This document shows, in pieces, positions 24,971-34,083 of a DNA stretch of 64,000 nt. Position 1 is the first letter of the stretch, and every line of letters begins with the position of its first letter. The notes beneath the pieces are model-generated. The model saw only the letters and a list, made by a program, of their open reading frames with translations. It was not told the origin of the DNA and ran no database searches. The stretch lies in assembly GCA_002422605.1 (NCBI GenBank), contig DISW01000019.1, forward strand, positions 133,508 through 197,507. Direction: 5' to 3'. The position numbers and the translations under genes were made by a program. Origin of the DNA: Bacteriovoracaceae bacterium UBA6200 (GTDB lineage: Bacteria > Bdellovibrionota > Bacteriovoracia > Bacteriovoracales > Bacteriovoracaceae).

Positions 24971-25405
24971 CTAGTTAATAGCAGTAAGACTGTATTCAGT
25001 TAAAATAGTAAAAGAGCGGTCCATTAATTCCAGCTCATATTTTTGAGTAAGTATGCGGTGTGAAGTGTTTATTTCTTTCGAGATCATGCTTATTTTAGGA
25101 GTAGAGAGATTTAATTTATATGAATTAAGCTCATCGTCCAAAGAGAGTTGGCGCCCAACTAAGATATTCATCGCTTCTACAAAGAGAGGAAAGATGTAAT
25201 TCCTTTCAACTGGCTCAAGGTCTTCATTATCGAGGCAAAGGTAACAGGTAATAGCACCTTTTACTTCCCCTGTGATTTCAAACTGAACCCGTAGATTTTC
25301 TTTTGAATAAATTGGATTTAAATCCTGTTTGTGAATAAGTCTCACATTCTGCAGGATTTTAAGTTCTGATATTCGCGTAAGTTCAATTGATTTTAGGGCT
25401 TCCAT
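24971..25405 (-). CDS. CheX/CheC-like protein
   Basis: This 144-residue protein contains EVKGAITCYLCL followed by EAMNILVGRQL, which fits the E-x-x-N-x-x-x-G motif of CheC/CheX/FliY phosphatases, where Glu and Asn act on CheY-phosphate. It sits 9 bases downstream of a single-domain CheY-like gene on the same strand, which supports a receiver/phosphatase pair. The match is by pattern only. Confidence 0.6.
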   Translation of the reverse strand: MEALKSIELTRISELKILQNVRLIHKQDLNPIYSKENLRVQFEITGEVKGAITCYLCLDNEDLEPVERNYIFPLFVEAMNILVGRQLSLDDELNSYKLNLSTPKISMISKEINTSHRILTQKYELELMDRSFTILTEYSLTAIN

Positions 25406-25414
25406 ATAACCTGC

Positions 25415-25792
25415 CTATCTATTTGATAACTTTTCTAAAGAATCAAGTAGCTGTTGTTTTTGAATCGGCTTCGCAATAAAGTCTCCGGCACCTGCACCAA
25501 TTGCTTCAAGAACAATATGCTCCTGAGACAATGATGAGATGACTATGACTCCAATGTCTGGATAATTCTGACTGATTTTTTCAGTAAGTTCGATGCCGCT
25601 GATCTCTGGCATGACGATGTCAGTAATAACGATATCTGGTTTAAATTGGCCGAGCACTACTAATGCTGCTTCTGCACTATCAGCCTCTTTAATATCTGTT
25701 ACACCCATTTCTTTTAACATGCCATTGATGATGCCACGATAAAAGTCTGAATCATCCACTACTACGACACTTAGTTCAGAAATTGTTTTCAT
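25415..25792 (-). CDS. CheY-like single-domain response regulator
   Basis: This 125-residue receiver domain has the acidic pair in VVVDDSD, the phosphoacceptor Asp in IVITDIVMPEISG, the Ser/Thr switch in VIVISSLS and the Lys in FIAKPI. It has no output domain, so it acts through protein contact. It pairs with the adjacent CheX-like gene. No sensor kinase is nearby. Confidence 0.9.
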   Translation of the reverse strand: MKTISELSVVVVDDSDFYRGIINGMLKEMGVTDIKEADSAEAALVVLGQFKPDIVITDIVMPEISGIELTEKISQNYPDIGVIVISSLSQEHIVLEAIGAGAGDFIAKPIQKQQLLDSLEKLSNR

Positions 25793-25829
25793 GAAATTAG
25801 GATATCAAATTTAAGGGAGATGGGAAGAA

Positions 25830-25853
25830 AAAGGCTCCCCGTAGGGAGCCTTT
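25830..25853 (-). terminator. Terminator after lon
   Basis: GGCTCCC and GGGAGCC form a 7-bp stem with a 4-base loop, extended by A/T pairs. On the minus strand it is followed by TTTTTCTT, directly after the lon stop. Confidence 0.85.
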
Positions 25854-25856
25854 CAA

Positions 25857-28286
25857 TTAAGCTGCGACTTGATTTGTTTTCGGACGAGGTCTTTTATGAC
25901 TTTCATCCTTTCTCTTGGTCTGATCGAGATCTAGTTGACCTTTCCAGTCTACTAAGGCGATCGCCAGAACTTCTTGAATATTCTTCACCGGGATGAAGTT
26001 AATCTTCTTGCGGTATTGCGGTGGAATTTCCAAAAGATCTTTTTGGTTCTTCCAAGGAATGATAATGGTTTCAATCCCTGCCCGCATCGCTGCCAAGGCT
26101 TTCTCTTTAATACCACCAACCGGAAGTACTTTACCGGTAAGGGTAATTTCACCCGTCATGGCGATATCTTTACTGATATATGAATTCGTCAGTAGAGAAG
26201 TAATGACGGTCGCCAGGGTAATCCCTGCTGAAGGCCCATCCTTTGGAATGGCCCCGGCAGGCAAGTGGATATGGATTTCATTTTCTTCAAAGAATTTTTC
26301 ATCAATGCCTAGTTCAGAGGCATGACTTCTAATGAAACCCAAAGCCGCATGCGCCGATTCCTTCATGACTTCACCCAGTTGACCCGTAAGAGTGATGCCA
26401 CGACCTTTCATCTTAGTTGCTTCAATATGTAGAATTTCTCCTCCGGCCGCAGTCCAGGCAAGTCCGGTAGCAACACCAACTTCATCGTATTCGTTCGAAT
26501 CTTCGTGCGAATACATTGGTGGGCCCAATAGCTCTTCAACTGTGGCAGAGAAAATGTGAGTTTTGCCATGATGACCGGAAGCGATTTTTTTCGCTACTTT
26601 TCTACAAAGCGCACCCACTTGTCTTTCAAGGTTACGAAGACCTGCTTCACGGGTATAACCCGCAATTACTGCTTCTACACCTTCATCATGAAATTGAATG
26701 TGTTCATCCTTAATTCCATGCTCATCCATTTGCTTAGGAATGAGGTATTTTTTCGAAATTTGTACTTTTTCTTCCTGAGTATAACCGGCCAGGTTAATAA
26801 TTTCCATTCTGTCACGGAGTGGTCCTGGAATCTGGTCCAACACGTTAGCGGTGGCAATGAACATAATCTTAGAAAGATCATAGCTCATATTGAGATAGTT
26901 ATCACGGAAGGTAAAATTTTGTTCAGGATCAAGCACCTCCAGCATTGCTGAAGCCGGATCACCTTTAAAATCAGAACCAAGCTTATCAATCTCATCAAGA
27001 AGAATAATAGGATTGATAGTTTTACACTGCTTCATCGCCTGAATAAAGCGACCAGGCATTGCCCCAACATAAGTTCTACGGTGACCACGAATCTCTGATT
27101 CATCTTTTACCCCACCCAGTGAAATTCTAACGAATTCACGACCGGTGGCCTTCGCAATTGATTTCCCAAGAGATGTTTTACCAACACCTGGAGGGCCGGA
27201 AAAACAAAGGATTGGTCCTTTAGCGGCTCCGCCTTTTAAAGAGCGAACAGCTAAATATTCAAGAATTCTTTCTTTGATTTTTTCAAGATCAAAATGATCT
27301 TCATCAAGCACTTCTTTAGCAAACTGAAGATCTGTAACTTCTTCCGATTCGGCTGACCAAGGAATATCGACAACCCACTCAAGGTAACTGCGAAGAATAC
27401 TGGCCTCTGAAGAATCTGGATGCATTCTTTCAAGTCGGCCCAATTGCTTCAAAGCTTCTTTCTCTGCTTCTGCTGGAAGGGCCTTGGCCGTTAACTTCTC
27501 GCGGATTTCCGCAAATTCATCATTCTTATCAGCATCATCATTGAGTTCTTGCTTCATCGCTTTTATTTGTTCTCTGATGAAGAACTCTTTTTGATTCTGA
27601 AGATCATCTTTGTTATGAGCTTTTAATTTTGCTTGTTGAACTAAAACATCGAGCTCTTTTACCAAGATTTGATTGATATGACCGAGTCTTTCAACCGGAT
27701 CCATAAGTTCTAAGACTGTTTGTGCTTCTGATACTTTTAGATTCAAATTGGAAGCAACCAGATCCGCCAAACGTCCCGGGTCATTGATATCTTCCAATAC
27801 CATCAGAATATCAGGTGAGAGGACTTTACCAAAAGAAATAACTTTCTCCAGATTTTCCTTCACTGTACGTGCAAGTGCTTCAATGGTTGTAGGCGATGCA
27901 CTTACTTCTACTGCTTCTACTTTTTCAACCTTCACCTGATAAAAGGGTTCAGTTGCTACAAAGCTGGTAATGCGTGCTTTGGCCAAACCTTGAATAAGGA
28001 TTTTGATTCTTCCATCTGGAAGTTTTCTCATCCTCATAATCATGGCAACAGTACCCATTTGATAGATTTCATCAGGCGTTGGGCTTTCGGCCACAATGTC
28101 CTTCTGAGATGCCAGCAGGATTAATCTGTCGGTGTTGTTTAAAGCTTCTTCTACAGCTTTAATGGATGTCTCGCGGCCTACGAACAATGGTAAAATCATG
28201 AACGGATAAACCACAAGATCGCGAACTGGCAGGAGAGGGAGAGTTTCCTTGAATACAATTGCTTCGCCCTCATAATTCGTAACCAT
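25857..28286 (-). CDS. lon: ATP-dependent protease Lon
   Basis: This 809-residue protein has the full Lon layout: N-terminal substrate-binding domain (LPLLPVRDLVVYPFMILPLFVGR), AAA+ module with Walker A GPPGVGKT and an IILLDEIDK Walker B, and a C-terminal protease with catalytic Ser in PKDGPSAG and Lys in GGIKEKAL. It degrades misfolded and regulatory proteins in the cytoplasm. A GAGGAG ribosome site precedes the ATG, and a possible heat-shock promoter lies upstream. Confidence 0.97.
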   Translation of the reverse strand: MVTNYEGEAIVFKETLPLLPVRDLVVYPFMILPLFVGRETSIKAVEEALNNTDRLILLASQKDIVAESPTPDEIYQMGTVAMIMRMRKLPDGRIKILIQGLAKARITSFVATEPFYQVKVEKVEAVEVSASPTTIEALARTVKENLEKVISFGKVLSPDILMVLEDINDPGRLADLVASNLNLKVSEAQTVLELMDPVERLGHINQILVKELDVLVQQAKLKAHNKDDLQNQKEFFIREQIKAMKQELNDDADKNDEFAEIREKLTAKALPAEAEKEALKQLGRLERMHPDSSEASILRSYLEWVVDIPWSAESEEVTDLQFAKEVLDEDHFDLEKIKERILEYLAVRSLKGGAAKGPILCFSGPPGVGKTSLGKSIAKATGREFVRISLGGVKDESEIRGHRRTYVGAMPGRFIQAMKQCKTINPIILLDEIDKLGSDFKGDPASAMLEVLDPEQNFTFRDNYLNMSYDLSKIMFIATANVLDQIPGPLRDRMEIINLAGYTQEEKVQISKKYLIPKQMDEHGIKDEHIQFHDEGVEAVIAGYTREAGLRNLERQVGALCRKVAKKIASGHHGKTHIFSATVEELLGPPMYSHEDSNEYDEVGVATGLAWTAAGGEILHIEATKMKGRGITLTGQLGEVMKESAHAALGFIRSHASELGIDEKFFEENEIHIHLPAGAIPKDGPSAGITLATVITSLLTNSYISKDIAMTGEITLTGKVLPVGGIKEKALAAMRAGIETIIIPWKNQKDLLEIPPQYRKKINFIPVKNIQEVLAIALVDWKGQLDLDQTKRKDESHKRPRPKTNQVAA

Positions 28287-28341
28287 ACTTTTTCTCCTCT
28301 AGCGTATGTCTCTCTTCCGTGAAGATCATTTACTCTTTCTC

Positions 28342-28371
28342 AATCGGGTTTTTAGTGCAGACGCTTTAAAG
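28342..28371 (-). promoter_or_regulatory. Possible heat-shock (sigma32-like) promoter of lon
   Basis: On the minus strand CTTTAAA, 16 bases, CCCGATT resembles the E. coli sigma32 pattern CTTGAAA-N11-16-CCCCATNT. It lies about 60 bases upstream of lon. The match is partial and from memory of the E. coli consensus. Confidence 0.35.
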
Positions 28372-28510
28372 ATATTTCATGTAAAATGAAGAAAAATTTG
28401 GAATAATTTCCTGCTATTACACGTTTGTTTTGGTACATTTTTAGGTAGATTTTTGGACATAATTAAACGTAATCAATAGCTTAAGAAAACAGATTCAAAA
28501 GGTATATTTT

Positions 28511-29917
28511 ATGGGCGATTCAATTGGTTTAGTAATCCTGGCAGCTGGAAAGGGAACTCGAATGAAAATAGAGACGCCAAAAGCCCTTGCCAAAACTGCC
28601 GGCCGGCCTCTCGTTGATTATGTTGTAAATGCAGCTCTTGATTTCGCTCAAATTTCTGGTCTCAAAGCGGAGATTGGCCTGGTTGTAGGTCACAAAAAAG
28701 AATTATTGGAAACATGGCTCTCTCAACATCCTGCTAAATACCAATTAAAAACAGCTTGGCAGCGAGAACAAAATGGAACGGCCGATGCTTTAAAATCTTG
28801 TTTCAACGATTTACCACATTTCTGGGACTTCGATTACACTCTCGTTGCTTGCGCCGATACTCCTATGATTCAAGCCCATGAATTTTGTACTCTCTTTGAA
28901 GCTCTTAAATCTCATCCAGATCTCGTAGGTGTTGCTGCTACATTTGAAGCCCAGAACCCAAAGGGCTATGGAAGAATTATTCATGGTAATGATGGTTTCC
29001 ACATTGTCGAAGAAAAGGATGCTAGTGATATTCAACGTAATATTACAGAAGTTAATTCCGGTTTTTACATCCTAAGAACAAATCATGTAAAAGCTGTATT
29101 AGGTTCAATTGATAATAAAAATAAATCCGGGGAATTTTATCTCACAGATTTATTCCAGGATAACTACCGCGTAAAGGCGATCAAGTTTCCTTCAGAAGTT
29201 CCCTTTTTAGGTATCAATACTTTGGAGCAGTTAGCTTCTGTGACGGGCCTTTTAAGAGATAGAAAAGTAAAGCAACTGATGTTGGATGGAGTTGAATTTC
29301 TTAATCCCGGGTCGGTTCATATTGATCATGAGGTAGAAATTTCCGTTGGCTCTCTCATTTATCCAAATGTCACGCTCCTCGGAAAAACAGTTATTGGAAA
29401 GAATGTAACTGTTGAATCGGGAGCATTTATTAAAAACAGTACTATTCATGATGATGCTTCAATCCTTGCTCATAGTTACCTGGAAGAAGCCATTGTTCAC
29501 CCTCATGCAACGATTGGGCCTATGGCCCGATTGCGCCCGGGAGCAGATATTGGTTCTGAATCCAAAATTGGTAACTTCGTAGAAGTTAAAAAATCCAAAC
29601 TTGCTCGAGGAGTGAAGGTTTCCCATTTAAGTTATGTGGGAGATGCTGAGATCGGTGAAAATTCCAACATCGGCTGTGGATTTATTTCATGCAATTACGA
29701 TGGTGCGAATAAACACAAAACCAAAATCGGGAAAAATACCTTCATTGGTTCTGATTGCCAGGCGGTGGCGCCCATTGAAATTGGTGATGACGCATTCGTA
29801 GCAGCAGGGTCAACTATTACTAAAAATGTCCCGAATGGTGGCTTTGCCATCGCACGTCCTCAAATGATGATAAAAGAAGGCGCTGCTAAACGCTTTCTTA
29901 AGACGAAAAAGAACTAA
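28511..29917 (+). CDS. glmU: Bifunctional GlmU uridylyltransferase/acetyltransferase
   Basis: This 468-residue enzyme makes UDP-N-acetylglucosamine. The N-terminal domain has the nucleotidyltransferase signature LAAGKGTRMKIETPKAL. The C-terminal part (from about residue 255) is a left-handed beta helix of hexapeptide repeats with RPGADIGSESKIGNFVEVK and the acetyltransferase region NYDGANKHKTKIG. glmS follows 83 bases later, giving a compact amino-sugar unit. Confidence 0.95.
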   Translation: MGDSIGLVILAAGKGTRMKIETPKALAKTAGRPLVDYVVNAALDFAQISGLKAEIGLVVGHKKELLETWLSQHPAKYQLKTAWQREQNGTADALKSCFNDLPHFWDFDYTLVACADTPMIQAHEFCTLFEALKSHPDLVGVAATFEAQNPKGYGRIIHGNDGFHIVEEKDASDIQRNITEVNSGFYILRTNHVKAVLGSIDNKNKSGEFYLTDLFQDNYRVKAIKFPSEVPFLGINTLEQLASVTGLLRDRKVKQLMLDGVEFLNPGSVHIDHEVEISVGSLIYPNVTLLGKTVIGKNVTVESGAFIKNSTIHDDASILAHSYLEEAIVHPHATIGPMARLRPGADIGSESKIGNFVEVKKSKLARGVKVSHLSYVGDAEIGENSNIGCGFISCNYDGANKHKTKIGKNTFIGSDCQAVAPIEIGDDAFVAAGSTITKNVPNGGFAIARPQMMIKEGAAKRFLKTKKN

Positions 29918-30000
29918 GGAGCTTTGCGTAAACCTAGTAAGATCTCCTCTGAAATGCTAGATTGAAGTACTTAACTTCCACTCTCATTTTTGGAGATTTT

Positions 30001-31812
30001 ATGTGCGGAATCGTAGGCTATTCTGGCCCGAATAATTCAGTTGGACCCATCATTGAAGGTTTATCGCGTCTTGAGTATCGCGGTTATGATTCTGCCGGTA
30101 TTTGTTTAAAGATTAATAACGAGCTCCAAATTATTAAAAAAGAAGGAAAACTCGAAAATCTAAAAGAATTGCTGCAAATTCAAAAACCATTTTCCAACAC
30201 TGGTATTGGCCATACGCGCTGGGCAACTCATGGTGCTGTAACATCTGACAATGCTCACCCTCATGGAAATGAAATCTTTGCTGTCGTTCATAATGGGATT
30301 ATTGAGAACGCTCCTATTTTAAAAAAACAATTGATGGGCGAAGGCTTTCAATTTAAATCGCAGACCGATTCAGAAGTATTTCTAGTCTTACTAACTAAAT
30401 TTTTTAAAGAGACTGGTAAAACCCTGGAATCTATTTCCAAGGCTTTCCAGGTCATCTCAGGAAATTCTTCTTTTGTGATCATGGAAAAAGCTTCAGAAAA
30501 ACTTTACGGTATCAAACGCTCGGCTCCACTTGTCGTGGGAGAAAATAAGGATACATTTGAAGTTTTTGTTTCTTCTGATCCTTTCGCCTTAGTTGGATTT
30601 GCTCCTCGAATTTATTTTCCGGAAGATGCAGTTATCTGCGAAGGCATTACTGGTACTGATGAAGTTTCTTTTAATTTTTATGAATTGGATCTAACTCCAT
30701 CAAGCCGTTATAAATTCCAAACGAATTCAATGACGATGGATGCGACTTCCAAGGGGCCATATGAACACTTCATGCTGAAGGAGATTCATGAGCAACCGGC
30801 CCTGATAGATAAGCTGTCGGCTTATTATATAAAAAACGAAGGTAGAAAAATTCTAGATGAGCTTAATGGCTTCAAAGCCGATGGTTGGCATCTAACAGCT
30901 TGTGGTACTGCCTGGCATGCAGGATTAGTGATCAAAAACTTTTTTGAACAAAATAACCGCCAAAGAGCTACGGTAGATATTGCTTCCGAGTTTCGTTACC
31001 GCGATCCCATTTTAAATAAAAATGAGATAGGGCTTTTTATCTCTCAATCAGGTGAAACCGCTGATACCCTGGCCTGTCAGGAACTTTGTAAAGAGAAGGG
31101 TATTCCGACTTATTCAATTGTAAACGTCGAAGGATCAACTCTCTTCCGGAATGCTGATAAGAACTTTCTTATTCATGCCGGAGTAGAAATTGGTGTCGCT
31201 TCCACTAAAGCATTTACCCTCCAGGCATTAACCGGCTATTTGATGAGCCGAGCAATGGAAGGCTCTCTGGATGACCCTCATCTTTTTTCTGAAATAAAGC
31301 TTCTTTCTTCACGTATCGGTGAACTTTGCTCCCGATCTGATTCCATAAGAGAAGTAGCTGAGAGTATTTATACTAAAAAAGGCTTTATTTTTACCGGCCG
31401 TGGTAAGTACTTCCCGATCGCTTTTGAAGGAGCTTTGAAGTTAAAAGAAATTGCTTACGTTCATGCCGAAGGTTATGCCGCAGGCGAATTGAAGCATGGT
31501 CCGATTGCTTTGATCGATGAAAACATAGTCAATATTGCGATTGTTGGCCCTGAGCTTTTAGAAAAAACAATTTCCAATGTTGAGGAAGTTAAGGCCCGTC
31601 GTGGAATTATCGTGGTCGTTGGTCCGGAAAATAGTCCAGAGATTGAAATCCTGGCCGATGCTTATATTGGTTTGGACTTTGAAGGCCTTCCAAATTTAAG
31701 CCCTCTTTATGTTAACGTAGCTCTGCAGTTTCTTGCTTATCATATTGCAAAACTGAAAGGCACAGACATCGATAAACCTAGAAATTTAGCTAAGTCGGTA
31801 ACGGTAGAATAA
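30001..31812 (+). CDS. glmS: Glutamine-fructose-6-phosphate aminotransferase
   Basis: This 603-residue enzyme starts at ATG 30001, chosen because Cys2 (MCGIVGYSG) must become the N-terminal nucleophile; an in-frame start at 29962 would bury it. The N-terminal glutaminase domain contains GHTRWATHG, and two SIS domains follow (SQSGETADTLA). The C-terminus DKPRNLAKSVTVE is typical. No glmS ribozyme-like leader is evident. Its stop overlaps the next start as TAATG. Confidence 0.97.
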   Translation: MCGIVGYSGPNNSVGPIIEGLSRLEYRGYDSAGICLKINNELQIIKKEGKLENLKELLQIQKPFSNTGIGHTRWATHGAVTSDNAHPHGNEIFAVVHNGIIENAPILKKQLMGEGFQFKSQTDSEVFLVLLTKFFKETGKTLESISKAFQVISGNSSFVIMEKASEKLYGIKRSAPLVVGENKDTFEVFVSSDPFALVGFAPRIYFPEDAVICEGITGTDEVSFNFYELDLTPSSRYKFQTNSMTMDATSKGPYEHFMLKEIHEQPALIDKLSAYYIKNEGRKILDELNGFKADGWHLTACGTAWHAGLVIKNFFEQNNRQRATVDIASEFRYRDPILNKNEIGLFISQSGETADTLACQELCKEKGIPTYSIVNVEGSTLFRNADKNFLIHAGVEIGVASTKAFTLQALTGYLMSRAMEGSLDDPHLFSEIKLLSSRIGELCSRSDSIREVAESIYTKKGFIFTGRGKYFPIAFEGALKLKEIAYVHAEGYAAGELKHGPIALIDENIVNIAIVGPELLEKTISNVEEVKARRGIIVVVGPENSPEIEILADAYIGLDFEGLPNLSPLYVNVALQFLAYHIAKLKGTDIDKPRNLAKSVTVE

Positions 31813-34049
31813 TGAATTTAGATTTCCTCAATGAGTCACAGAAAGAAGCAGTGTTAAAGACCGACGGGCCGGTAATGATCCTCGCGGGTGCCGGTTCCGG
31901 AAAAACCCGGACACTGGTTGCAAGAATTCAGTACCTCCTTGAGGAAAAACATATAAGCCCTTACCAGATACTTGCGGTGACCTTTTCTAATAAGGCAGCT
32001 CGCGAAATGCGGGAGCGCCTAGCTTCCAATACCCAAATGAATATTGGAACACTTCAGGTAACAACCTTCCACGCCTTTTGTGCCAAGGTTCTCCGAATGG
32101 AAGCGACCTATTTAGGATTAAGCAAGAACTTCACCATCTACGACGATGGTGAGTCCCAATCCATTATCAAAGCTATTTTAAATAAACGTGGTATTAACCA
32201 AAAAGAACTTTCTCCCTATACTGTTGCGGCCTTCATTGATGGACTTAAGAATCTTGGTTACTACATCGGACTTACCCGCAGCCCCGAAGTTGAAAAATTT
32301 GCAGAAGATAAAAGGCTCTTTGATATCTTCTTAGATTATGAGGGAGAACTTCATCGGAGCAATGCTGTCGATTTTGGCGGCTTGATAACCGGAGTGCTAA
32401 ATCTGTTTAGGACCTATCCGGAAGTGCTTTTAAAGTATCAGCAGAAATTCAAATACGTTCTGGTAGATGAGTATCAAGATACCAATCGTGCCCAATTTGA
32501 AATGGTCCAGCAGTTAAGTCATCTGCACCGAAACATTTGTGTTGTGGGAGATGAGGATCAGTCGATTTACTCCTGGCGTGGAGCGGATATCCGGAACATT
32601 CTGGATTTCGAAACCGTTTTCCCGGAAGCTAAACTGATTAAGCTCGAACAAAACTACAGGTCTTCCAAAAAGATCATCGAAGCCGCTTCTGAAGTTATCT
32701 CCCGTAACCTTGCCCGTAAGGGGAAGCATATGTGGACTGACAATGATGAGGGTGATGAAATCCGAATTGTTGAATGTAGGGATGACAGGGCCGAAGCGGA
32801 ACTCATCGGTCAGGAAATTCGTAAGCTCTATGATAAAGGTGTTTCACTTAAAGACATTGCAGTCTTTTACAGAAACAATGCTCACTCACGAACGATCGAA
32901 GATGCGCTAAGAAAAGAAAAATTCCCTTACCGCGTTGTGGCCGGGATCAAGTTTTATGACCGTAAAGAAGTCAAAGACATGATTTCCTATATGCGTATCG
33001 TGGTTAATAAGAAAGATTCTTTAGCATTTACCCGTATTATCAATACTCCGGCACGTGGAGTGGGGGCGACCTCTCTCAGAAAGCTTGAGGATGAAGCTGT
33101 CCGTTTGCAGCTCTCTCTTTTTGAAGTGGTAGAGAAAATTGTTGAGAGTCCCTCAGAATTTAAACATCTTTCCCTTTCAGGAAAAGTGAACAGTGCGCTT
33201 AATCAGCTTGTGCATCTTATACAAGAAGTTCAGGTTTTTGAATCTTCCAGCCATTCTCCGAGTACCAGCTATGAAAAGTTACTCAATGAGTCCGGTTACT
33301 TTGAAGTTTTGAAGGCCGACAAGACCTACGAGGGAGCGGCCCGTCTGGAAAACCTTGAAGAACTTATGAGTGCCATTACTCAATTCGAGGACTCTGAAAC
33401 GGAACCCAATTTAACAAAATTTCTGGAAACGATTACCCTGGATACAACAGTCTCTGAAGACGGATCGACTGATCAGGTATCTTTAATGACGGTTCATGGT
33501 TCCAAAGGTCTTGAGTATCCATATGTTTTTTTGATCGGTATTGAGGAGAATATTTTCCCTTCTTATAAAAGTCTTGAAATAGGGCCAGTAGCGCTTGAAG
33601 AAGAACGCCGCCTTTTCTATGTAGCGATGACTCGGGCGATGAAACAACTCACAATTACTTTTGCCCAAGGGCGATTATTGTGGGGAAGTATCAAATTTAA
33701 TGGTCCAAGCCAGTTCTTACATGAAATACCGTCCAAATATTATCGATGGGATTTTTACCAGACGGGATCAAAGAAGAGTCAGTTTGAAAGCCGCAATAGC
33801 TTTGATGAATTTGATCAAACATCTTATTCTGACACCGGTTACAACGAAGACAAAGTTTATCAGACGAAGAAAGTGGTTAAAGACCTCTCCAATTACCCCT
33901 CGGGATCTAGGATTGTGCACGCCCTTTATGGTGAAGGTACAGTTTTAAATAGTGAAGGATTAGGTCAAGACGAAAAAGTAACCATCCTTTTTCGTGACGG
34001 AATTAGAAAGAAGTTTATGGTTAAATTTGCACCTCTGCAGAAAGCATGA
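31812..34049 (+). CDS. UvrD/PcrA-type DNA helicase
   Basis: This 745-residue superfamily 1A helicase shows Walker A AGAGSGKT, motif II VDEYQDTN, motif III GDEDQSIYSWRGAD, motif IV LEQNYRS, motif V VHGSKGLEYPYV and motif VI VAMTRA. The C-terminus (HALYGEGTVLNSEG to FAPLQKA) resembles the PcrA/UvrD Tudor-like domain that binds RNA polymerase, which favours PcrA/UvrD over Rep. It is coupled to glmS by a 1-base overlap. Confidence 0.93.
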   Translation: MNLDFLNESQKEAVLKTDGPVMILAGAGSGKTRTLVARIQYLLEEKHISPYQILAVTFSNKAAREMRERLASNTQMNIGTLQVTTFHAFCAKVLRMEATYLGLSKNFTIYDDGESQSIIKAILNKRGINQKELSPYTVAAFIDGLKNLGYYIGLTRSPEVEKFAEDKRLFDIFLDYEGELHRSNAVDFGGLITGVLNLFRTYPEVLLKYQQKFKYVLVDEYQDTNRAQFEMVQQLSHLHRNICVVGDEDQSIYSWRGADIRNILDFETVFPEAKLIKLEQNYRSSKKIIEAASEVISRNLARKGKHMWTDNDEGDEIRIVECRDDRAEAELIGQEIRKLYDKGVSLKDIAVFYRNNAHSRTIEDALRKEKFPYRVVAGIKFYDRKEVKDMISYMRIVVNKKDSLAFTRIINTPARGVGATSLRKLEDEAVRLQLSLFEVVEKIVESPSEFKHLSLSGKVNSALNQLVHLIQEVQVFESSSHSPSTSYEKLLNESGYFEVLKADKTYEGAARLENLEELMSAITQFEDSETEPNLTKFLETITLDTTVSEDGSTDQVSLMTVHGSKGLEYPYVFLIGIEENIFPSYKSLEIGPVALEEERRLFYVAMTRAMKQLTITFAQGRLLWGSIKFNGPSQFLHEIPSKYYRWDFYQTGSKKSQFESRNSFDEFDQTSYSDTGYNEDKVYQTKKVVKDLSNYPSGSRIVHALYGEGTVLNSEGLGQDEKVTILFRDGIRKKFMVKFAPLQKA

Positions 34050-34083
34050 TGCTTGGTGAATTATCAACGAAGATAGGAATAAA

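Noticed and set aside
29918..30000. A glmS ribozyme before glmS
   Set aside because: The 83-base gap lacks the conserved cleavage site and core of the ribozyme.
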